NCBI GenBank assembly: GCA_011390535.1
Contig: JAABSF010000197.1
Location: forward strand, 1 to 5,819
Direction of reading: 5' to 3'
DNA length: 5,819 nt
From: Deltaproteobacteria bacterium
Lineage (GTDB): Bacteria; Myxococcota_A; Polyangia; HGW-17; SLPX01
The translations under genes and the position numbers were made by a program. Each line of letters begins with the position of its first letter. Position 1 is the first letter of the stretch. The notes beneath the pieces were generated by a model that saw only the letters and a list, made by a program, of their open reading frames with translations, was not told where the DNA came from and made no database searches. This document shows positions 1 to 5,819 of this stretch, one piece after another.

Positions 1-1158
1 TCCGAGACTTATGAGGTGGATGAGTTGGTGTTGGAAAAGAGAGATTGGCCCGGCAGTAGGATCGTGCTGGTGGATCCTGATGATTTTGGTATTCACAGGT
101 TCGATATCAGGGACAAGGTTTCAAAAAGATTGATTTTCAGGCAGGGGTTCGGTTCCTTGTTCAGCGAGTGGCAGTCTACGAGTGAGGCCAAGCGCAGGGA
201 GAGAGCATTTTCGGAGTCAGTGAGGTTCCCTCGACCCAAGCGGCCGTTCATATTGGAAATCTTTACCCGTCGGCGTGATAACACAATGAGAATGGTATCA
301 CGCTTTGTTTTGGATCCTGAGCGTGCTCGAGAGGCTGCTGACCCGGGAGGTGGCAAAGTCAAGCCCATCAGACTTCGCGGAAAACGTCCACCGCACAAAG
401 CTCTGGATGTGCTGATAATTGCCGACGGTTATCTTTCAGCCGAGGGTGAAAAAGCGCTGTCGGATGGGAAGCGGTTTACGGAAGTTCTTCTGAGTATCAA
501 GGCGTTTGCAAAACAAAGTGATGGGATCAATGTGTGGCTTCTTACCCCTCCATCAAAGTCGTCGGGGGTCTCCGAGCCCAGAAAAGGGATAGAGTTGGAC
601 ACACCCGTTGGGTTGTCCTTTAATACTTTGGGCTCACCACGCTACATGATGACACTGGAAAACAAGAAGATGAGGGCGTGGGCGGCGCTGGCCCCATACG
701 ATCAGATCTATTTGATGTCCAATACTTCCAGGTATGGAGGCGGGGGCATATATAATCTTTATTCCACCTTTCCGGCCGACAATGAATATTCGGAGTATGT
801 TTATATTCATGAATTCGGTCACTCTTTCGGTGGTCTCGGTGATGAGTACTATGGCTCGCCGGTTGCTACAACCGAGTTCTATCCGCCTGGTGTGGAACCA
901 TGGGAACCAAATCTTACAAGGTTTTTGGAAGGCCGTTACAAGTGGTCGGATATGGTCTCTAAAAATACTCCGATCCCCACTCCGCCTGACCCCGAACGTT
1001 TTTCCGGAACGGTGGGTTTGTTTGAAGGGGCAGGTTACACAGGAAAAGGCATGTATCGTCCTGCCCTGGATTGTAAGATGTTTTCCAAGGCCTATGGGCC
1101 GTTTTGTCCGGTATGCTCGGAGATGATGAAGAGGCGGTTGACTCGATACACCCAATGA
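1..1158 (+). CDS. Peptidase M64 family zinc metalloprotease, 5'-truncated by window edge
   Basis: This is the C-terminal 385 residues of an M64 (IgA-peptidase-type) metallopeptidase. The frame is open to base 1, so the GTG at 16 is unlikely to be the true start; the sequence before it (SETYE) reads straight into the domain. Residues 1 to about 115, counted from base 1, resemble the N-terminal M64 beta domain (GFGSLFSEWQ, ESVRFPRPKRP). The catalytic domain begins near D136 (DVLIIADGY), has a YGGGGIYN motif at 245-252, and carries the zinc site HEFGH at 270-274 with Glu271 as general base, followed by D281-E282. Cysteines at 358, 369 and 372 close the protein, as is usual in the family. Members are typically exported, but the signal peptide would lie upstream and cannot be seen. 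The true substrate is unknown; the IgA activity belongs to a Clostridium member and should not be assumed. The next gene starts 34 bp downstream, probably in the same transcript. Confidence 0.93.
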   Translation, partial: SETYEVDELVLEKRDWPGSRIVLVDPDDFGIHRFDIRDKVSKRLIFRQGFGSLFSEWQSTSEAKRRERAFSESVRFPRPKRPFILEIFTRRRDNTMRMVSRFVLDPERAREAADPGGGKVKPIRLRGKRPPHKALDVLIIADGYLSAEGEKALSDGKRFTEVLLSIKAFAKQSDGINVWLLTPPSKSSGVSEPRKGIELDTPVGLSFNTLGSPRYMMTLENKKMRAWAALAPYDQIYLMSNTSRYGGGGIYNLYSTFPADNEYSEYVYIHEFGHSFGGLGDEYYGSPVATTEFYPPGVEPWEPNLTRFLEGRYKWSDMVSKNTPIPTPPDPERFSGTVGLFEGAGYTGKGMYRPALDCKMFSKAYGPFCPVCSEMMKRRLTRYTQ

Positions 1159-1181
1159 ACGCGGGGATTTCCCAAAAAAGC

Positions 1182-1186
1182 GGGAG
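1182..1186 (+). promoter_or_regulatory. Ribosome binding site of the LVIVD-repeat gene
   Basis: GGGAG lies six bases before the ATG at 1193. It supports that start over the in-frame ATGs at 1268 (no clear Shine-Dalgarno) and 1334 (a GGGGAG sits 16 bases away, too far). The choice matters because the later starts would turn the protein's N-terminal extension and membrane anchor into an ordinary signal peptide. Confidence 0.6.
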
Positions 1187-1192
1187 CGCATT

Positions 1193-2596
1193 ATGCAAAG
1201 TGAGATATTTGTTCAAGCAGAAAACGATTTTGAGTCCTCGACTGAGAGAATAGATGTGAACAATCAAATGGGACAGGTTAGGGCGGTGGTTAGGCGTAAG
1301 AGAGGTATTTTGGGGAGATCTTTGCCGGCCACCATGTTGCATGCGATGGTGCTTTTTTCAATACTGGTTTTTGGTTTCTTCTTTTCCACGCGTGAGGTGG
1401 TCGCCGATGGCCGTAAAAGGTCCGGGGCGCGAACCGGGGAAGGTGGAATTAGGCCTGCAGGTACTTTGTCGAAAAATGGAAAAGATGAAAAAAATGAAAA
1501 AACCAGGACTGGCACAGGTAAGAGAAGAAAAAAGCGCAAAAGAAAGCAGTTGTCCGGAGGAGAGGCTTCGGGCTCGGATACCGGGGGGATAACCAAGAGG
1601 GCTCCATCTCTTGAACAGCGGACATACGATGTTCGTACAGACGGTAAGCGAGCCTATTTGGCTACTACATCGGGCTTAATAGTTTTGGATGTGACCAAAA
1701 TACAAGAGCCCAAAAGAGTGGGCGGGCTAATGCTGCCCGATTCAGGGAATGGGTTAAGTTTGAGAAGAGGTCGCGTTTACTTGGCTCAAGGCAACTATGG
1801 ATTGGTGGCTGTGGACGTCAAACGTCACAAATGGCCACGGGAGATAGGCCGTATTAAAACAAAGGGCGCCGCGCAAGGTGTCGCCGTAGTTCGTAATTAT
1901 GCTTTTGTCGCTGATGGAGGCTCAGGGCTTGCGGTGGTGGACATACGCAAACCGTCGGACATGAAAACGGTCGCTCGGTTAAGTACCAAAGGATATGCAT
2001 GGGATGTTGTTACCAAAAAAAACAGAGCCTATGTCGCCGCTGGGTCTTCAGGAGTTGCCGTTTTTGACGTCAGCCGACCCAAGACGCCACGCTTACTCTC
2101 AGTTGTGAAGCTGGACGCCGGAGAAGAGAAAGGTACCATTGGTGGGCGGGGGATTGGGTTGCAAGCCAGGGGCCTTGTGTTTGGCAGAGGGGGCCTTCTC
2201 TATGTCGCCGCCGGGAGCGGGGGGTTGGTCATCGTCGACATTTCTTCGGCCGCACCTAGAGTAGTCGGTGGTTTGAAGCTTGCTGATTTTGCTCGTGGTG
2301 TGACCGTATTGAACGAGAGAGGAAAGAAGGATAATGTCCTCGTTGCCGACGGTCAGGCAGGTGTGTTTTCCGTATCAGTGGAGAGAAAGGGGCGCCGGAA
2401 GAAGGGTAAAATTATCTCTAGGTTGAAGGGCAAGCTCAAGACAAAAATGGCGGTGAACAATGTTTTCGCCCTCAAAAAAGGAGGCAAAGGGTTGGTTTTT
2501 GTGGCGCATGACTCTGATGGTATGCTTATTATTGATACAAAAGGCCGTGGGAAGCAGCCTTTGAATATTTTGGGTCGATGGCCTCAGTCTAAATAA
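1193..2596 (+). CDS. Membrane-anchored or exported LVIVD-repeat beta-propeller protein
   Basis: A 467-residue protein. Residues 1-44 are polar and end in a basic patch (RRKRG at 34-38). A hydrophobic segment at about 45-65 then forms either a signal anchor or an unusually late signal peptide; a possible cleavage site is VVA-DG at 71-72. Residues 73-140 are a low-complexity, strongly basic linker with a KRRKKRKRK cluster at 110-118. Residues 145-467 contain LVIVD-type repeats, each a Gly-hydrophobic-hydrophobic-Asp strand centred on D166, D208, D250, D292, D349 and D448, plus a divergent unit near 390-396. The first four are exactly 42 residues apart. Seven units fit a seven-bladed propeller. 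LVIVD proteins are generally surface or periplasmic and lack a known enzymatic activity, so a binding or scaffold role is inferred. No catalytic motif is visible. It lies between the protease and the kinase, 34 and 40 bp from them, consistent with co-transcription. Confidence 0.85.
   Translation: MQSEIFVQAENDFESSTERIDVNNQMGQVRAVVRRKRGILGRSLPATMLHAMVLFSILVFGFFFSTREVVADGRKRSGARTGEGGIRPAGTLSKNGKDEKNEKTRTGTGKRRKKRKRKQLSGGEASGSDTGGITKRAPSLEQRTYDVRTDGKRAYLATTSGLIVLDVTKIQEPKRVGGLMLPDSGNGLSLRRGRVYLAQGNYGLVAVDVKRHKWPREIGRIKTKGAAQGVAVVRNYAFVADGGSGLAVVDIRKPSDMKTVARLSTKGYAWDVVTKKNRAYVAAGSSGVAVFDVSRPKTPRLLSVVKLDAGEEKGTIGGRGIGLQARGLVFGRGGLLYVAAGSGGLVIVDISSAAPRVVGGLKLADFARGVTVLNERGKKDNVLVADGQAGVFSVSVERKGRRKKGKIISRLKGKLKTKMAVNNVFALKKGGKGLVFVAHDSDGMLIIDTKGRGKQPLNILGRWPQSK
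1673..2578 (+). repeat. LVIVD protein repeats (about seven propeller blades)
   Basis: Seven units are recognisable by the strand motifs GLIVLD, GLVAVD, GLAVVD, GVAVFD, GLVIVD, GVFSVS and GMLIID. Each is followed by a short linker and a V/I-G-R/G-L-type strand, and each is preceded by a Y/F-V/L-A strand. Conserved-Asp spacing is 42, 42 and 42 residues, then 57 to the fifth unit. The sixth unit has Ser in place of Asp, and 99 residues separate D349 from D448. The longer fifth step comes from a Gly-rich insertion near residues 308-325. The repeats have diverged at the DNA level, so they are old rather than recently duplicated. Confidence 0.8.
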
Positions 2597-2625
2597 AAAT
2601 TTGGTTGGATGACAAAGTATTGTAC

Positions 2626-2631
2626 GAGAAG
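2626..2631 (+). promoter_or_regulatory. Weak ribosome binding site of the kinase gene
   Basis: GAGAAG lies five bases before the ATG at 2637. It is only a partial Shine-Dalgarno match, but it is well placed. The kinase fold begins at about residue 10, so this start leaves no room for an upstream domain and no better start is evident. Confidence 0.45.
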
Positions 2632-2636
2632 ACACC

Positions 2637-5426
2637 ATGAATAAGCTGAGCAAAGTGGGAAAATATAGACTCATCCGATCTTTGGGCCGGGGTGGCATGG
2701 GGGACGTGTGGCTGGCTGAACATGAAGGGCCGGACAGGTTTGTGCGAAAAGTTGCTTTGAAGCTGGTGGCACACGGGACAAGAGAAGATTCTTCTCTTCA
2801 TCGCAGGTTATCCCGTGAAGCCCGGCTGGTGAGCAGGCTCACTCATCCGAATATCGTCGCTTTATACGATTTTGATAAAGACCTTGAGAGCGAGATTTTT
2901 TATCTCGCTATGGAATACATTGACGGGATGGATGGTAAGGAGTTGCTGTCACAGCTAAGACTTCGTGGCACCCGAGGGCTTCCTCTCTCGTTTGTTTATT
3001 ATGTAGCCGGAGAATGTCTGGCTGCGTTGGCCTATGCTCATGGGTTGCGTGATGATGATGGAAATTTTCTTGAGATTGTTCACCGCGATGTGAGCCCTTC
3101 GAATATTTTGTTGTCTATTGATGGTAAGGTTAAGTTAACCGATTTCGGTATCGCCAAAAGCCGCAATCTGTCAGCGGTTACCACGGAAGATGTCTTTGTA
3201 GGCAAGATCCCCTATATGTCTCCCGAGCAAGTGGAGGACATCCCTCTGGATAGTCGATCGGATCTTTGGTCCTTGGGGGTGGTGTTATACGAGATGGCTA
3301 CCGGGTTGCGTCTTTTTGCAGGGCGCACACCGGTGGAAAGGATGGCACAGATACTCGGCGCGGAGATTCCGTCGATTTCTAATCATTGTCCTGATTATCC
3401 TCACTGGTTTGCCGAGTTTATGGATAAGCTTTTGCAAAGAGATCGAGATTTACGATTTGAGAGCGCCGCAAAAGCTCTTGAGGTTTTGATGGAGCAAGGT
3501 GAGGCCATTAGCGGGGGGCAGGAGGTGGTGGGGAGATTGCTCACAAGTCTCAAAAGAGACGAAGAGGCGATTCCAATGGAAAGCCTCTCGCAAAGCAACA
3601 AGGTGTCGGCATCCCAACCTGCCGCGATTGCCTCTTTTGAGGCTTATAGGGGTGGTGTTGTTTCTGAAGATAAAGATCAAGATAGGGTTGAAGACATGGA
3701 ATCCAGGCCGTCCGGTTATTTATTGCCCCATTTTGGAGGAGAAGCCGGACCGGAGGATATTCAGGATAGGAGCTCAGATGCTGCAGGTGGTGAGTTCCAA
3801 GCCGGATCGATGAGTGATCCACCGGAGGCAGTCGAAAGAGTGCCTTCTTCAGGGATGTCTCGTTCACAATTTAGGGAGGAAAAGAACTTCACGGTGAGGA
3901 GAGATGGCGAAAGAAATGCATCCGGCTCTGAAGTTATGGTGGGTCTGGAGAGCACGCAACTCGCAATACCGGCGACGGAGCAAAGCTCCGCCGAAGTTAC
4001 TCTCCCCAGATGGACAACTCCCTTGTCTGTAGATTCTTTGAAAAAGGAAGAGTCGTCTCAGGAGATACATGTCGGGATGCGATTGAGGGATATGAGGGCT
4101 CCTTATGATGGGGAGACCGGTTTGTGGCGGTTGGTGAGCTATGTTAGTTCCGATTCGGTGCGGGGAACCGGCGAACACTCTGAATCTACAGTTCGTTTTT
4201 GGTTGCGGGAGATTCCCAGGAGCGTTTTTTCTTCAAGTGCAAGGCTCGAGGAATATGTTAACGCCACAAGTTGGCTGAGAGAGCCGGAGCGCGTGGGTTC
4301 AACCACTTTTTTGGGGCGGCATTCGGTTCAGTATGGAGATTTGATACCACACAACTCTGCACTGGTTCAGGATATCGAGGTTGATGGAGATGAACCCCCG
4401 GCAGGGTATCAGGTTGCTCTGGAGCCCGACGCATTTCCCCTTAATGAATTTTTGGATTTTGCCATAACAAGGCGCACCCAAGAGGAGCTGCGTCTCATGA
4501 AAGAGTGGGGGACAGACCTCGGTGATATTCATGAGCTTCATTTATGGATGACCATGAATATCCGGGTCGAGGTGGGAGTTGAAATTGCGAGACAGGTTTT
4601 GGCTTTGTTGGATGAGCTACATTCAAATGGGGATTGGCACGGTGCGTTGACTCCGGAGAGTATTCTTGTAAAAACCGTCTATCGTGCTCCTATCCCCGCA
4701 GAGGTAAAGGCAGTGTGCAGGCGGGAGAGACAATCATGTTGTCTTGAGCTCATGCCCAAGGTCAAGGTCGCCGACTGGTCACTAAGAGATGGTTTTATCG
4801 CTGATATCGAGGGCTCCCTGGATCGCTATGGTTTGGTAATGTCATCAGGCAAGCTTCAAGGTGACATAGGCGCGTTGAAGCCGGAGGAGATTCAGCATGC
4901 ATTTGCTTTGGCTGCGCATCCTTTGTTTCTTTACGGTTCTCCACAGACCGGACGAGGAGAAGAGCCGGCCGGACCCTTTGATGATCTCTATTTCTTGGGT
5001 GTCATACTGTATGAGATTCTCACCGGACGGTATCCGTACAAAAAAAGAACTTCAGTAGCTTCTTTATCGCAACTGCTCGATTCAGAGTCTATCCCTGTAG
5101 AAGCGGATTGTTTGAATCCAGTGATTGGTAAGGCTTTGGCTTCCTTTGTGGACAGGGCGTTGGCAAAAGATCCACGTGAACGATACGAGTCAGCGCGGGA
5201 CATGCGGGTTTCTTTGGAAGACATCGTGTTAGCGGGAGGGGCCAAGGTTTCTCCTGGTGAGCGTTTTGCCGGAACAACTCACGGCATGGAAGATTCATCG
5301 GAGCAGAGAGAGTGTCGAGGTAGTGTGCCGGTAATTCATGAGCTGCCGGGCGGAAAGTGTACTGGTGATCAAAAGAGTGATGAAGATGACGGCTCGACTA
5401 ACGAAAGACAAACACATGAACGCTGA
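2637..5426 (+). CDS. Hanks-type Ser/Thr protein kinase fused to a C-terminal pseudokinase domain
   Basis: A 929-residue protein with no visible membrane segment, so probably cytosolic. Kinase domain 1 spans about residues 10-290. It has the glycine loop GRGGMG at 17-22, the ATP-binding Lys42 in VALK, a likely helix-C Glu61, the catalytic loop HRDVSPSN at 149-156 (Asp151, Asn156), DFG at 169-171, an activation segment with T182/T183, SPE at 195-197 and DLWSLG at 209-214. All residues needed for phosphotransfer are present. The catalytic-loop Lys of HRDLKP is replaced by Ser153, a variant familiar from myxobacterial-type kinases. Residues 290-475 form a Ser/Glu-rich, probably disordered linker. 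Residues 478 to about 865 form a second kinase-like domain that lacks catalytic residues (see separate entry), and the last 60 or so residues are polar. Substrates are unknown. The stop overlaps the start of the next gene by 11 bp, which suggests translational coupling. Confidence 0.92.
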   Translation: MNKLSKVGKYRLIRSLGRGGMGDVWLAEHEGPDRFVRKVALKLVAHGTREDSSLHRRLSREARLVSRLTHPNIVALYDFDKDLESEIFYLAMEYIDGMDGKELLSQLRLRGTRGLPLSFVYYVAGECLAALAYAHGLRDDDGNFLEIVHRDVSPSNILLSIDGKVKLTDFGIAKSRNLSAVTTEDVFVGKIPYMSPEQVEDIPLDSRSDLWSLGVVLYEMATGLRLFAGRTPVERMAQILGAEIPSISNHCPDYPHWFAEFMDKLLQRDRDLRFESAAKALEVLMEQGEAISGGQEVVGRLLTSLKRDEEAIPMESLSQSNKVSASQPAAIASFEAYRGGVVSEDKDQDRVEDMESRPSGYLLPHFGGEAGPEDIQDRSSDAAGGEFQAGSMSDPPEAVERVPSSGMSRSQFREEKNFTVRRDGERNASGSEVMVGLESTQLAIPATEQSSAEVTLPRWTTPLSVDSLKKEESSQEIHVGMRLRDMRAPYDGETGLWRLVSYVSSDSVRGTGEHSESTVRFWLREIPRSVFSSSARLEEYVNATSWLREPERVGSTTFLGRHSVQYGDLIPHNSALVQDIEVDGDEPPAGYQVALEPDAFPLNEFLDFAITRRTQEELRLMKEWGTDLGDIHELHLWMTMNIRVEVGVEIARQVLALLDELHSNGDWHGALTPESILVKTVYRAPIPAEVKAVCRRERQSCCLELMPKVKVADWSLRDGFIADIEGSLDRYGLVMSSGKLQGDIGALKPEEIQHAFALAAHPLFLYGSPQTGRGEEPAGPFDDLYFLGVILYEILTGRYPYKKRTSVASLSQLLDSESIPVEADCLNPVIGKALASFVDRALAKDPRERYESARDMRVSLEDIVLAGGAKVSPGERFAGTTHGMEDSSEQRECRGSVPVIHELPGGKCTGDQKSDEDDGSTNERQTHER
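3504..4061 (+). other. Interdomain linker of the kinase, probably disordered
   Basis: About residues 290-475 are rich in Ser, Glu, Gly, Asp and Pro, with few hydrophobic runs and no recognised fold. It joins the active kinase domain to the pseudokinase domain. Several Ser/Thr positions next to acidic residues could be autophosphorylation sites; this is inference, since nothing in the sequence proves modification. Confidence 0.6.
4068..5231 (+). other. Pseudokinase domain within the kinase gene
   Basis: About residues 478-865 follow the order of a protein kinase C-lobe but with degenerate motifs. HGALTPESIL at 668-677 aligns with HRDVSPSNIL of the first domain, so the catalytic Asp is Ala670 and the metal-binding Asn is Ser675. 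KVADWS at 710-715 aligns with KLTDFG: Asp713 is kept and Gly is Ser715. DLYFLGVILYEILTGRYPY from D783 matches the helix-F region, and a KDPRERY stretch follows as in the C-terminal subdomain. No glycine-rich loop is visible, and the VAIK Lys may be Arg524 (WLREI). The gap from the catalytic-loop His to the DFG-equivalent Asp is 45 residues against 20 in the first domain, because of an insert with Cys694, Cys701 and Cys702. Catalysis is unlikely; a regulatory or docking role is inferred. Confidence 0.75.
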
Positions 5427-5819
5427 AAAGGAAACAGCACATCGGGTTTCAGAATTGCCTCCTTCTGGAAACAAGAGAAAAAACGGCGAAGCAGGTTCCG
5501 AAGGGCCTCGGCTTTGCGAATGGTGTGGCTGTGCTCATATTGAGAATACAGTTTTTTGTCTTAATACCGGATTGGCTATGAAGGGAGGGAAAGATGATTT
5601 CGTGGGTGCTGCCTTAGAAGAAGGGATCAGAGTAGTCCAGCCTCTATGGATGATTTATGGAAGCGCTTTTTACAAAGGGGCAGGAGACAATAATGAGCCG
5701 GTATTGGTGAAGAGGTATTCTGCAGGGTTTCTCCAACGTCAAGTTGCCATGGATGGATGTGCCGGCGCTCAAACAGATACGGATGTTAATGACAATCGTT
5801 ATACACAAGGGGAGAGAAG
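5416..5819 (+). CDS. Zinc-ribbon-like protein, possibly with a kinase-like domain, 3'-truncated by window edge
   Basis: This frame has no stop from 5335 to the window end, and the ATG at 5416 gives 134 complete codons. It overlaps the kinase stop by 11 bp. In-frame ATGs at 5338, 5380 and 5386 are alternatives; 5386 has an AAAGAG eight bases upstream, so the start is uncertain. After a polar lead, residues 33-52 resemble a bacterial zinc ribbon: C34-x2-C37-G, then F47-C48 and Gly52. The fourth Cys is Thr51, unless Cys39 substitutes. Residues 71-101 loosely resemble a kinase N-lobe: a hydrophobic strand, a Gly/Ala-containing FYKG turn at 85-88, and VLVK at 96-99 in the place of the VAIK strand, with Lys99 as the putative ATP-binding Lys. 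The glycine loop is poor. The coding call is supported by the long open frame and the gene overlap. The family is not firmly recognised, and the kinase resemblance is inference from about 30 residues. Confidence 0.7.
   Translation, partial: MNAEKETAHRVSELPPSGNKRKNGEAGSEGPRLCEWCGCAHIENTVFCLNTGLAMKGGKDDFVGAALEEGIRVVQPLWMIYGSAFYKGAGDNNEPVLVKRYSAGFLQRQVAMDGCAGAQTDTDVNDNRYTQGER

Noticed and set aside
16..18. GTG at 16 as the start codon of the protease
   Set aside because: The frame is open upstream to base 1, and M64 proteins are longer at the N-terminus with an export signal, so this is an internal codon.
634..1191. A 185-codon open frame on the minus strand
   Set aside because: It lies opposite the M64 catalytic domain, whose zinc motif and family residues prove the plus strand is coding. 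Its translation has no recognisable domain.
1159..1192. A terminator hairpin after the protease gene (GGGATTTCCC)
   Set aside because: The stem is four pairs with a two-base loop, too tight to fold, and a T-run does not follow it on the plus strand.
1341..1592. An 83-codon overlapping frame inside the LVIVD gene
   Set aside because: It is a shifted reading of the signal and linker region, has no domain, and ends in the same low-complexity stretch.
2597..2636. A promoter between the LVIVD and kinase genes (TTGGTT at 2601 and TATTGT at 2618)
   Set aside because: The two hexamers are only 11 bases apart, far from the usual 16-18, so they do not form a sigma-70 promoter.
3499..3813. A 104-codon alternative frame within the kinase linker, with further minus-strand frames over the same stretch
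   Set aside because: The long kinase frame continues unbroken through here into a recognisable domain, and the alternatives show no conserved motifs. The linker's lack of fold permits chance open frames.

Overview
The window holds four consecutive plus-strand genes packed tightly enough to be one operon. In order they are a peptidase M64 family zinc metalloprotease (its 5' end lies before the window), a membrane-anchored LVIVD-repeat beta-propeller protein, a 929-residue Hanks-type Ser/Thr kinase fused to a degenerate second kinase domain, and the start of a zinc-ribbon-like protein that runs off the 3' edge. Gene spacings are 34 bp, 40 bp and an 11-bp overlap. I see no tRNA, rRNA, CRISPR array, insertion sequence or convincing terminator, and no gene-free stretch longer than about 40 bp.

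The organism is bacterial. The catalytic-loop variant HRDVSPSN, the long kinase with a Ser/Glu-rich linker, and the company of an M64 peptidase and an LVIVD protein suggest a deltaproteobacterial-type lineage (Myxococcota, Bradymonadota or a relative). Base composition looks roughly balanced by eye, lower in GC than most cultured myxobacteria. This placement is an inference with low confidence.

Region by region: bases 1-1158 encode the C-terminal 385 residues of the M64 peptidase, with its HExxH zinc site. Bases 1193-2596 encode a protein with a 44-residue N-terminal extension, one hydrophobic segment, a very basic linker and about seven propeller blades. Bases 2637-5426 encode an apparently active kinase domain, a disordered linker of about 185 residues and a pseudokinase domain that has lost the catalytic Asp and the metal-binding Asn. 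From 5416 onward a further reading frame, open to the window edge, encodes a degenerate zinc ribbon and possibly the N-lobe of another kinase-like domain.

How the genes might work together is inference. The first two products are probably envelope or exported proteins, while the kinase has no membrane segment and should be cytosolic. The locus may therefore couple an extracytoplasmic protease and propeller to an intracellular phospho-signalling module built from an active kinase and one or two degenerate partners. The most notable item is the kinase-pseudokinase fusion with a Cys-containing insert between its catalytic and DFG-equivalent loops, followed by a possible second kinase-like gene.
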